Source of the DNA: Takakia lepidozioides
Taxonomy: Eukaryota; Streptophyta; Takakiopsida; Takakiales; Takakiaceae
Direction: 5' to 3'
Assembly: GCA_030704615.1 (NCBI GenBank)
Contig: CM060731.1
Span: forward strand, 69,544,756-69,608,755
DNA: 64,000 nt
Within the stretch, counting starts at the first letter, position 1; each line of letters begins with the position of its first letter. The position numbers were made by a program, and so were the translations under genes. The notes under the pieces are model-generated. The model was given only the letters and a program-made list of their open reading frames with translations, was not told the DNA's origin and did not search any database. Below are positions 47,372 through 58,016 of this stretch, piece after piece.

Positions 47372-48529
47372 AAGGCTCCCTACCAACACAACAAAAAGAG
47401 AAAAGACCTAGCACATAAGGCTATGAAGGCACATAAGGCCCTTATATACCCTGATTAGATATACCCTTCATTTTAACATATACCTTTCAGAAAAGTAGGG
47501 TATATTGAGCGTCTTGATGCAGGGTAAATATAAGGATAAGGGTATATCATAAAAATATACCCTGATATAAGGGTACACATCCAGGTACCTAAACTTGCCA
47601 CACCAGGGTATATATATATCAACATACCCTGATATACCCACCGGGTATATCAAGGTAATTCATATACCCGCCCAACACTGGTTCCTTCCCAACTTTTCAC
47701 GGAACCTATACCTAAATTGTCGACTTGTCTAGTGGGCCATGTGAAGGAAAAACAAATAGTTGATAAGTGGGCTAAGATAGCATACAATTTGAAGTGTGCA
47801 GTATAAGTGTTTCACCGAAGCACAAACTCTTGGATTTAGGGTGAACTTACTTAGGGGTCCATCCATGAAAAACCTATTTATTTTGTCGGGCATGGATTGC
47901 GTGGACTTAGTGGTTGACAAAATGATTTTCCAATTAGATAAATAAAATATGATGCATTTGTAAGCATGAGATCCCACCCACAAGTGCCCCCAAGAACTCC
48001 AAAACTCAATTATGCTGGTATGATTTCACAGTGGAGTGTGTTGTACAAGCGATGAAATCCTCACGTCCGGGATAATATTCGAGGTATCATTGAATGTTTG
48101 TCCACTACAAACGCAATGACAGTACTGTAAAATAAGTTCTTAGTGTCAGAAACCCGTCCCTTCCTCTTGAAGCAACACCTTAATCAATGCTCGCTTAGGC
48201 AGGAATTAACGAATTGACCTTTCTTAGTGTCTGATAGAAGAATATGGCAGCGCAAACTTAGTGGGCCTCTGTATGCCAGGTTACACTTGAAGAGACCAAG
48301 GCCAGTCCAAGGAATAATGGGGCAATCTTTCCAAAAAACAAAATTTTGACAACAATCCAAGAATGTAAGCAGCCACCTGATCAGCACCCACATATGCCAG
48401 CCATCCAGGAAATTTAGCCCGCCTCCTCAGTTGCCCAGTAAACAGCAATACCAAAACCTGCAGGACCACGCTCAGTAGCAAGCCAGCCCGCTGGAAGCCC
48501 CGAATCCAAGAGTCTAATTACAGAGATGG
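47372..48529. other. Unassigned; includes TATACCC/GGGTATA hairpin-rich DNA
   Basis: At 47440-47680 the sequence is crowded with TATACCC and GGGTATA in both directions (for example TATACCCACCGGGTATATC at about 47632), like the cluster at 38811-39035. Beyond 47700 only short frames are seen. A noncoding end of the Harbinger element may lie here. Confidence 0.5.
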
Positions 48530-49100
48530 GAGTTTTTGAGACCCGCTTCAACATACTTCTAGAAGATCCCTAACCCAGGAAGGAAGTTGAAAACCAGTAG
48601 ACCTATGAATCCAAAGATGATCTCCTGTCAAAACATTGCATAATAGAATGGCAAAAATACCTTTTTTCCCGATCAGCAGCTGGGGAAACTGTGCGTTGGC
48701 TGCGGTCTCTTGCTCTATCATGCCAGTCTCGACTTCGGCTGCGGGAACGACTTCTCCACCTATCACGCTCTCCATGCCTGTCTCTCTCACGGTCATCATT
48801 GTGATCACGTCTGTAGTAATCCCTCTCTCTATCTCGGTCTCTGTAACTGAAAAACTCGCGATCCTTCTCTCGGTTCCGTTCTCGGACCCGATAGTACTCA
48901 CGGTCCCGGTCCCTATCCCGGCATAGCCCATGAGCCACATATGGAACACATAAAATTGTTTCCTCCAGTGCAAAATATCTCTAGAGAAACTGCTTTTTGA
49001 GAGAAATCAACCATCTGCTCGAGTTCAAACTGCTAAATTATGAATGAGGCATCGACAAGATAAGTCTACATAAGGGGGGAAGAACAGTGCAGATCCAACT
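48530..49100 (-). pseudogene. Inverted duplicate of the PRP38 RD/RS exon with intron flanks
   Basis: The reverse complement matches 24980-25562 almost base for base. It keeps the exon (FSYRDRDRERDYYRRDHND, GERDRWRSRSRSRSRDWHDR, RDRSQRTVSPAADREKR) and both intron flanks. Differences: about 36 bases missing at the start of the repeat (in frame), 6 bases added (AA in SPAADR) and scattered substitutions. No other PRP38 exon is present, so it cannot make a PRP38 protein alone. The open RD/RS frame is retained by low-complexity composition as well as recency. Confidence 0.9.
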
Positions 49101-49253
49101 CTCCTTCCTTTTACAAATAATAACAATAAGTGCATATGATGGAGGGAGTTGCGCGGAGCTATGCTGCGTTGGGGGTCCGGTGCTTGACTCACGAAGTCAT
49201 TGGATGCAGCGAGGACCTCAACGCAGCATCGTTCCGCAGAGCCCCCTCCACCA

Positions 49254-49370
49254 TGCAAAGGATTTCCCGCCCCTCCGCTAGCCGCTTAAGAGGTTACTTC
49301 CTCTTTCCTATTTCCTCACTAGCGTTTTTTTTGCGCAAAAAGGGAAGACAATACGAACAAGGCGCAGGCC
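49254..49370 (+). repeat. Dispersed repeat copy, related to 37951-38150
   Basis: It shares GCAAAGGATTTCCCG, TAGCCGC-TAAGAGGTTAC, CCTCTTTCCT, AGCGTTTTTTTTGCGC and AGGCCCTG in order with the copy at 37951-38150. Confidence 0.55.
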
Positions 49371-49527
49371 CTGCCATCTACATATGTAGGCAAGACAAGT
49401 TCGGAATTTCTATATTAAGGCCCTGCCATCTATATATGTAGGCAAGACAAGTTTAGAATTTCTATATTAAGGCCCTGCCATCTATATATGTAGGCAAGAT
49501 ATAAAATTGGAATTTTTATATTACATC
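49367..49527 (+). repeat. Three-copy 52-bp tandem repeat
   Basis: Units start at 49367, 49419 and 49471, each opening with GGCCCTGCCATCTA, then the near-palindrome TATATATGTAGGCAAGA, and ending GAATTTCTATATT. Confidence 0.9.
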
Positions 49528-49829
49528 TGTTTTTTTTTTTATGGAAATTTGGAGAAGAGTGCAGGTAGGCTTAAACGAAGTTTCTTCCAAATTGTGAATT
49601 CCTAAGCTTTACATCCCATACTCAGAAGAAAATGATTAGTATCTCCTCAGTAAGTTGTCATGGATCGTCAGCTTTCCTGATGATGCCTCTTGTTGTAGTG
49701 ATGTTAATTCTTGCATGTCAATCCAGCAATAAATCAAGTCCCTTGTACATGTGTAGCAGACTTCACTAATTGAAAAGTTAATAACTCAACATCACCTCTT
49801 AAACTCCAAATATCTGTTCATGGTTTGCA
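49528..49829. other. Gap before helicase fragment
   Basis: No coding sequence; in particular none of the helicase motifs I-III (GxGKT, DEAH, SAT) that should precede the helicase fragment are found. Confidence 0.5.
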
Positions 49830-52800
49830 GAAGAGCGCAATGCAGGCCTTGGTTTTGGTGAAGCTGATGCTGATGGTGAGGAAGAGAGGGAACTAGATTG
49901 GTGGGTCTCAGATGATGATTGCAAGGACAGCTCTACAGAAGTAGATGATGACTATCTAAGTGAAACAGATGAAGCATATGCGTCACAGGACTCCAGAACT
50001 TCTGGAGATATTCATCAAGACACTACCACAGCTGCTATTGGTGGGGATGAGATTCTTAAAGTCTCACTGAAGAAGCGTGCCGAGATGCTACGTACAGAAG
50101 TATGTCAGCTAAATGGACCAGTGGCATCTGCAGATGGCAGCTGTCTGCCAAACCTTGAAGCATCACAAACTAACCCTGATCACACTCTGATCAACTGCCT
50201 CCCAGGCAATAATATGAGTAATATGAGTGGTGAGTCAAACACCAAAGGGAACCCTGATAAGAAGACCAATGGTTCTTCAAATCCTGGGCCATTGTATGTG
50301 CTGCCTTTATATGCAATGCTTCCAGCAGCAGCACAGCTACGAGTTTTTTCAGGGGCTCCAGAAGGTGCTCGCCTGGTGGTAATTGCAACCAATGTGGCAG
50401 AGACTTCCATCACAATCCCAGGGATAAGGTATGCTTTATCAATTTATCACATCAAAAAGATTCAGATGTATTTTCATTGCATCCAATCTGCAAGGAAAAA
50501 GCTTGGTGAACAGAGGAGAATGGAAATTCCTGTCTGTATCAGGTAATGATACACATTCAGTGCTCTATTGCATGGAGCTTAAGGTGCCCCACATGATATT
50601 ATTCTTTGTTGTTGCTATGATACTGCGCAACCACCGTCATTTAGTAATGAATGTGAGGAACTTACATATGTTTCTGCTTTTTGTCTTGCAGATATGTGGT
50701 AGACAGTGGGTGGGCGAAGGAGAGAGATTTTGATCGTGCCAGTGGAATCTCCAATTATGTGGTTCGGTGGATCAGCAAGGCTTCAGCCAATCAACGAGCT
50801 GGCAGGGCTGGCCGCACAGGACCTGGGCACTGCTATCGACTATACTCTTCTGCAATGTTTAATAACAGGTTTCCACGGTTTGCACCTCAAGAGATGAGCA
50901 AGGCCCCCGTTGAGGGCGTCATTTCTTCATGAAACGTATGGGTCCCACTCACTCATTTGTGGCACCTGATTGAATCATGTTTTGATTGGCATTGTTATTT
51001 CTTCTCTATCATGCAGCCATGTTGTCTGTCAGAGTTTGCTGGAATTTAGAGTATAGGCTTTAGAGTATTTCTTAAGAATCCAGAACCCCTTTGTCTGGGT
51101 GGCTTGATTCAGGTGATGAACTTTCCATTTCCATCTCCACCTGAGCGAGAAGCGCTGGTAGAGGGTGAGCGTTGCCTACGTGCTCTTTCGGCTTTGGACC
51201 CTGACACAGGATTATTAACTCCTATCGGCCGAGCTATGGCTATTTATCCTATCAGCCCACGTCATGCACGGATGCTGCTAGCCGCTCTTCATGCAGCGCA
51301 GAAAATGGAGGGGAAGGGAGATAGGAATGGGGGAAGTGTAGTTCTGGCCTTTGCTATAGCAGCAGCTGCTGCTCTCAGTCATGAGAATCCTCTTCTCAGA
51401 GATGTAGGCGTTTCCAGGGGGGATGACTTACCGTCCAATGGCAATCCAGAAAATGCCATGGATGGGGGTAAAGGGAGTGGTGGTGAACTATTAGGCCGTA
51501 GAGCAGCCAGCACAAACGCAAAAGAAGAAATCCAGCGTGTGGCAAAACATGCTGAAAACTGGTCTGCAGATGCTGGAAGTGCATCAAAAGAAGAGGATGC
51601 AGATTGGACGGAGGCTGAGATGTTGAGGAGGAAGCAGAGACGTGCAGCAGCAGGTGTGGCCCATGGTAAATTTCGTAATTCAAAAAGTGATGCATTGACT
51701 GTGGTGAAGGCCTTGTGGGCTTATGAAAAGTCTGACAATCGCGATGAGTTTTGTGAGCTTCAGTATTTGCATGCGAAGACAATGCAAGAGATGATGAAGC
51801 TGCGGCAACAGTTGGCACAACTGGTGATTCAGTATAGCTGTGAAGCTGGAGCCCACTTCATTGGACAGATTGAAGGGCAGGGTGAGCTGTGCTTGAGTCA
51901 AGATTTTCTGATGGAAGCTGAGAAAGCATGGCAAAATCCGGCAAGCCAGACCTTGAGCCTGCAGCAAGAGACCGCACTTCAGCAGGCCATTTGTGCAGGT
52001 TGGGCCAATCGTGTTGCACGGCGACTGAGTGCGCGAGAAAGAGCACAATTGCTGGGAACTGATGGAAAACACCGAAAAGCAATCAGGTTTGAGCTACAAG
52101 GCCATTATTCTTCTGAAATTGTCAATTGACGAAAGAGTGCCACATTAATATGCTTCAGTTGCATCTAATCCCCTGAACGATTGAAATAATATGCAGGTAT
52201 CAGGCATGTGCTGTGGAAGAATCTGTGTATCTCCATCCATCATCAGCAGTCTTCCGAGAGGCCCCCGAATTTGTGGTACATAACGAGATCATTCACACAA
52301 CCAGGCCCTACATGTGGGGTGTGACAGCTGTCGATGCCCACTGGCTTGTCTCACATGCCAACCCTCTCTGCATTTTCTCAAAGCCACTTGCAGATCCCCC
52401 CCTTGGTACGACTCCTGTAGTGATCAGGTCATGTGTTGGGTGACTCCCAGCTTTGGCCCTCATCTCTGGGAGCTCCCATTGCATTCCTTCCCGATGAAGA
52501 ACCGCAAGACGCGGGTGGCAATTTTTGCTTTCTCTTTGCTGCAAGGTAAGGTGGTGCCTTCCTTCTCATCTCTGCTCTTACACATGGCTGCAGACCCTGG
52601 CATAATTTGTAAGCCCGAGGCACATGTGCACAAGCGTGTTGGGGAGCTATTACACAGGCTTAGTTTTGGGCCTAATGAGATTGATACTCGCAACAAGCTA
52701 GGACAGGCTTGGTCAAGAGATCCCACATTTTTGTACCCAGAGATCTTGGCGTGGCTCCAAACTGGTTCAGAGTCAAAGCTCAAGGATGTATGGAACCGTG

Positions 52801-52868
52801 CTCAGCAAGAAGCACAGATGGATGGCAAAGAGCTGTATGGCAAGCAAGCAAAGAAGAGGAAACCATAG
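49830..52868 (+). pseudogene. DHX37/ECM16-type DEAH RNA helicase, C-terminal half
   Basis: This family acts in small-subunit ribosome assembly by releasing U3 snoRNA. Exons: 49830-50428 ([37 protein letters not shown] = motifs IV-V), 50692-about 50940 (YVVDSGWAKERDFD, RWISKASANQRAGRAGRTGP = motif VI, GHCYRLYSSAMFNNRFPRFA), 51113-52086 (NFPFPSPPEREAL, MAIYPISPRHARMLLAALHA, SDALTVVKALWAYE, QQAICAGWANRVARRLSARE) and 52197-52868 (YQACAVEESVYLHPSSAVF, RPYMWGVTAVDAHWLVSHA, CWVTPSFGPHLWELPLHSFP, to stop). Missing: the whole first RecA domain with Walker A and DEAH. Breaks: a one-base loss at about 50927-50932 (EGV then premature TGA) and a frame change at the C7 run 52396-52402. Splice sites are preserved. 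It looks like a 5'-truncated gene copy; the two small breaks could be assembly errors, the 5' loss could not. Confidence 0.9.
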
Positions 52869-55312
52869 ATAGTCATGAGGCGCACAGGTTCCTTATCTGT
52901 AAAGTATGATTTGGAGCTTCTCTCCCTCACCCAATGTCGACTGACATTATCTGTGTATATACTGTTCATTTGTTGGCTGTGACCATTGGGGGCACGTCCC
53001 CATTTGCCCCCAACCGGAATTGTCCATTTCCAGGTCCACAAAGGTGGGGTTTGAAAACTTTGTTTGTACCCACTGCTCCACGCCAGTCATGGGCCCCACC
53101 ACCTTTACACGTGGGCTGGGCTGCGGGCCATGCCCTTCTTCCCATCAGTGCACCGGTTGTAGGCGGTGGCTGGAGTGTCCCATTTCCAGGTAAATGGGCT
53201 CTAGTCCGTTCAGGAATGGGTCAGGCGATGGGTTGATGGGGATGCAGATTTCCCGGATTGGACCGGCAACCAACCGGGCCCGGGTCCAGTTATGGCCCAC
53301 TGTATGCAGCCCACAACAAGTCATTCACGTATTCTTGAAGGTACACAATAGCATTGATCTGACACTAGGAGTATAGCACTCAAGTACAGTCCACTCTAGC
53401 TTGGAATTGATTTGGCAAAGGTGGCTGGGGGGCAAAGGGGGGGAGAGGAAGAAAGAGAAAGAGGATGTACTGACTCAGAAGTAGAGTTCAACTATGAATA
53501 TAAGAGCTCAGGGTTGAGCAGCACTAAGGACATATGTAACTACATCAGATCAGCTGTAAATTGCATTCGTTGCCTGAGTTAAGAGCAGTTGCGCCACCAT
53601 CTTTTTTAGCCAGATCACTTCGCAGGAGGGAACTGAATTTGACAGCGGTGGTGGACTTTTTTTCAACAGTCAGCTGTGTTTCCTACATGGTTTGTGCCTC
53701 AATTGAGGTACCATAACCAATGTGCATCAATACATGGCTATTTACCTGCTATCCTCCTTGTGTCAGTTACTCAGTTTACACCATTAGCCTCTTCACATGA
53801 GGCCTCAGCTGTCATTTGTTACTTGTTGCTCAATGCTACAATTGCTTTCCCCCACTACAGATTGTTGGGTCTATAGCTGGAGTACATCCACATTCCATCA
53901 TACAGACATGAATCAAACATAAACTGTAATCGATTGGCAATGCATGAAAGTGCAGTATGTAGTGCAATTGGGCGTGATTTGTCGTTGGTGATGTTACTCC
54001 CCAGTGAGATATATATCATCATTTGAAACTCTTATACAAGCTTGGAAGATCAACTGCAGATGACAAAGCTTTGCTGAGCCCTTTCACAGCTCCATTCCGC
54101 CGCCCCATCTAGAAGCATAATTAAGTGCACCCTCCTGCCATGCCCACCCTCCCACATTATCTTGCTTGGAAGGGAAGAAGAAATGGAGAAACTAAATTTC
54201 AAAACAGTCTCGTATCCAAGTGACAGACAGAGACGAATATGAACACAAAGACACATTATATATTGGTAATACAAAGGTTCATATGGGCAGCACTCCGAAA
54301 GAACTATTTTAGGGTTTTCGAAGTCATCAGTGGGTTATCCAAGTCTGTGAACCGCTCGACCTCCCTGGAATCTGTTGCGCCCTCTGAAGCAGCCGGGGCA
54401 GCTGACCTCAGAGAGAAGTTGCTGTCCTAACTTTGAGCAATATCAGGTGGGTCCTCACTCTACTCTGCCTCCACCCCTTTACTCTTCTTGCAATCAGGGC
54501 TCCCTACCCTTAAATCTCCCACCTCAATTCTGGGAAGGTGTTTTGGAGCCAACGAATTCGGGAAGGGCGTGTATGGAATTCGGTTAGTGTAGATGTAAGA
54601 GCGCTTCCAAATCTTGGTTGGCTGCACTGTTGTTTTGACCTGGCATGATGAAGGTACTCAGCTTTGTGTTTGATGTAGACGAATTGAGAAGAAACTGGAT
54701 GTGACGACGTATGTGCAGGCTTTGCAGTAACCAGGGTTTTATGTCAGAGTAGAGGCAGTGAGTGGGAGAAACATCAAGGAGAGGTCGTTAGTGGCTTCTC
54801 TTCTTCCGTTGCTATAGAGTGATTTCGATTTTGAAGATAAGCGGCATATAACATTAGCCGGTGAAGAGGCGCAATTTCTCTTGCTCTTCCGCACCTGTCT
54901 CCCGGTTACGGGTCGTCAAGGGGGCCATAACAGTAGTCTGTTGGCAATATGTGGTCTCGTTGTTTCGAACAAGCAGCGGGCAAGTCTTGTGCCAGGCATC
55001 CCAACCCTTTCTAGGTTACGCAGTACCTTTTGCCCTGATTATACTACAGTCCTAAGAAGGCTGTTTGCTTTAATCAACCCCAGTGGTCGGCAAGGGATTC
55101 AGTGACTTTCAGTGACCACACTCCCTAAACAAGGGCTTAAGGGATCTGATAGCCCTATTCCTTTTGCTAGTCTGGCATGGGAACTGGTTTTTGCAAAGGT
55201 TTCTCGGAGTTTTCTTCAAAGGTACTTATCAGTTGGGTGTGGATTTTATTTCATGTAGCAGATGTGGAAATCACAAACTTCTTTCAATGGTGGCATTTCG
55301 GCATGAACAGGA
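52869..55312. other. Intergenic, no gene recognised
   Basis: Short frames only (for example 54239-54430, 54881-55105), with no family resemblance. A GC-rich stretch lies at 53060-53300. The right part could hold noncoding 5' exons of the small gene at 55313. Confidence 0.35.
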
Positions 55313-56180
55313 ATGGCCAAGGTGTTGGACATTGTTTACAAGAGTGTGACAGCAGGTCTTGGACTGGCAACTGTCTATTTTGGGGCAAATTTGGCATTCA
55401 ACATTACTCGCGGCATTTCATGGCACTATGCCCATGAACAGGTCTGCAAACTCAAGCCTCTCTCTCTTCAGCAACACTTCTGTATCAAAACCCTTACTTC
55501 TTTGTCGTCTTTCCCTCTGGCATGGATGTTTTCACTTGTATTCTGCATGTCAGTTTCTGTATGTTAGTATGTCTCGTCCATGGTACTCGGCCACATTGTT
55601 CTCCTTCCATTTCACTTGCCCCTGTCTTCCCCATTGCTAATTTATGAAACCTGGGCATGGGGTCTGTGATCATAGGACTAAAGCAAATGAAATCCAATAA
55701 CTAGACATTGTGGTGTGGTGCATTCACATTGGGCCTAGGTTAAGTCCAAGCCCTGCCAATCTCTATACCCACGTGGAGTGGGCATTCAAACTGTTGGATC
55801 TGTCCATGATGTACTCATAAGACTTTGTTTGCCGTGGTGAGCGACATGCGTACACAAAGCAGAGCCACTACAATGCATCAGAAAATGTTTGCAGCCCACA
55901 TTATGGACAGAATGGCCACAAGCACTTCAGAGAAATCGAATTTGTGGTTCAGCAGTGGCAGTGGTCACTGTGCTGCTCTTCGCTCTTCTCCACACCCTCT
56001 TCCACCCCCTGTTTTTATGTGTCCAAGGCTGAGCTGTCTAGAGAGCTGTGGTGTTTCTCTGGCCACAAAGCTTCACAAGCAAAGGAGGTGTATCATTTCT
56101 TGCCCATCTCACATGCTGACCTTGTTTTGCATGTCTTGCAGCCCACTGAGCCGACGGATGATGCACCTGCCAAAAGTTGA
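55313..56180 (+). CDS. Predicted 55-residue two-exon membrane-type protein
   Basis: Exon 1 is 55313-55441: ATG in strong context (GGAATGGCC), 43 codons, starting MAKVLDIVYKSVTAG and ending RGISWHYAHEQ. A GT donor is at 55442. Exon 2 is 56142-56180 after a CAG acceptor: 12 codons PTEPTDDAPAKS and TGA. Phase is 0 on both sides. Residues about 12-32 (TAGLGLATVYFGANLAFNI) form one likely transmembrane helix with a short acidic-polar tail outside. A single-pass organelle or ER membrane protein is plausible but unproven. The intron holds a LINE tail at 55811-55840. Function is unknown. It is a model from splice logic only. Confidence 0.5.
55811..55842 (-). mobile_element. Short LINE family A tail
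   Basis: GTACTCATAAGACTTTGTTTGCCGTGG matches the 3' tail of family A copies (compare 10966 and 15945). Only about 30 bases are kept; the remainder is unrelated. Confidence 0.6.
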
Positions 56181-56369
56181 GTCAAAGGGACATGAAGCAG
56201 GTGCTGTGGAAGATTGTAACTTTAGGAAAGAGTTGGTTTGTCGAGAGTGTAGAGAAAGATGGGATGAGTTGAACTTTTCTGGTTTGTAAGTATATTGATT
56301 CAGACGACCATCCAACATTGTTTGGATTTGGATCCCCCCTTTTTCTTTTTCCAAGCGGAGGAAAGGAAT

Positions 56370-57180
56370 CTAGTATCTCCTATACCACTGAGGATTGTGC
56401 AATTGTAGATACTATTTGAACTTCATAAGTGTATGTACAGGTGATACTGTCAGGCTTCAAGCCTTCCTTTTGCATTCCTTCAAATAGTTGCAGGGCCTCC
56501 CTATGACAACCATACTGGGCGTATCCTGTGATCATTATGTTCCAGGACACCACATCTTGTTCAACCATATTGTTGAACACTCCCTATGCATCCTTGATGC
56601 TCCTGCATTTGGAATACACTAGTATTCAGAGATATCTGGTACAATTCCCCATTAGGTGATGTCGACCTAGACCTCTTTGTCCTTCTCCAGGCCTGCCGGG
56701 CTTGTGCATGCATTGCAAATGCAAGTGAACGTGACCCAGTTGGGCTTGGGCTTGGGCTTGGGCTTGGGCTTCACCCCTTCCCGCATCATTTGCTCATGTC
56801 TCCATTGCCTCCATCCCTCACCCATGCTGGGCATATCCTGTGTTCCAGGACACCACATCTCGTGCAGCCATATTGTCAAACACCCCTTTGCATCCTCGAT
56901 GCTCCAGCCTATGGCATGCACGTCCACCAGGATACAGTTCAGAATGATATCTGGTACAATTCCTGCTTTGCTGATGTCATCATGGACCTCTTTGCCCTTT
57001 TCCAGGGCTGCCAGGCTTGCACCCGCATCGCAAGCGACCCAGTCCGGCTTTCTACCTTCACCTATCATTTGTTCATGTCTCCACTTTCTTACCACACCCA
57101 TTCTTGTTAAGCCTGCCATCATAATATTCGCATGATCCAACTGCGTTCAGGCATTTGTTGAACACTTGGTGTGCATCCAC
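56370..57180 (-). pseudogene. PPR gene fragments (minus)
   Basis: Broken minus frames: 56580-56380 ([40 protein letters not shown]) and 57140-56667 ([43 protein letters not shown]). These correspond to internal repeats of the intact PPR genes. Stops and deletions separate them. An expanded (GGGCTT)n microsatellite at 56746-56770 encodes KPKPKPKPKP in place of the usual KP after the repeat helix. Confidence 0.85.
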
Positions 57181-57189
57181 AATGCTCCA

Positions 57190-57575
57190 CACTTCTGATT
57201 CGCCCGAGAGGGCCAGATTTCAGGTGCAAAATTCCGTATGAATCCCTGTGGATTGATAGCTACAATAAACCTGCATGGGTAGATGGTCAACTGGAAGCAG
57301 CAGCAGCAGCGGCACAGTTGATAAAATCAGGCACCTCCACCTGAACACAGCTTCCAAAAGAGGACCAAGAGAGGGACTCCATAATACCGCTTCTGGCGCT
57401 TCTTGGCATGTGAGGACACTACGTGAGGCAGGGCAACTGAAAGAGGCTCTACAGATGTTAGAACAAGGAGGCATTTCAGCAGATTCAGATACTTTTGTCT
57501 GTCTCTTACCTAAGTGCATCAAGCTGCATCCCTGCTCCTTCAGCTCTCCCTGCCTCGGCACCAATCATGCATAGA
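57190..57575 (+). pseudogene. PPR 5' fragment in opposite orientation (plus)
   Basis: The + strand reads VDGQLEAAAAAAQLIKSG, HVRTLREAGQLKEALQMLEQ and GGISADSDTFVCLLPKC, matching the N-terminal region of the 1524-4238 gene (DGQLEAAPPLFIASGTST, HVRTLCEAGHLKEALQYLNQ). It lies head-to-head with the minus fragments to its left. A (CAG)n expansion at 57295-57312 adds alanines or serines depending on frame. Confidence 0.8.
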
Positions 57576-58016
57576 TTCTTACATTGCTGCTAGCAACTGA
57601 CAATGACAACCTAAATTTTTTTCTAGCAAACACCCCAACTCTACTTATCACAGACTAGCTCCTATGTTGAATTACTCCCAAGACTTTCAAAATATGCTGG
57701 GGAGAGAACGAGGATGACAATTTTCAAGAAAGCTTTGCAATGCCTCTTGTTGTCTGCCTCTCTCTGTAATTTAAGAGAAGCACCGGTTGGCCTTGATCGT
57801 CCCACCATTGACTGGAGTCCGAAAAAATATTCCTTCCAAAGCTTCTGCACTAGAGTTCACCGTGACTTCCGTCTAATCATTACCATATGCAGCTCAGACA
57901 TTGTGGTACTGAACGCCACATTCGATGACAGATTGGTTTTCCACATTGACTTTTACATGAACTAATGATAAATGGCATTTTTGCCTTTGCAACACCAGTT
58001 CTTTCATGTGGCGTGT
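57576..58016. other. PPR flank, inverted copy of the 1.4-kb 5' flank
   Basis: The minus strand at 57850-57785 matches 1430-1485. No gene otherwise. Confidence 0.5.
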
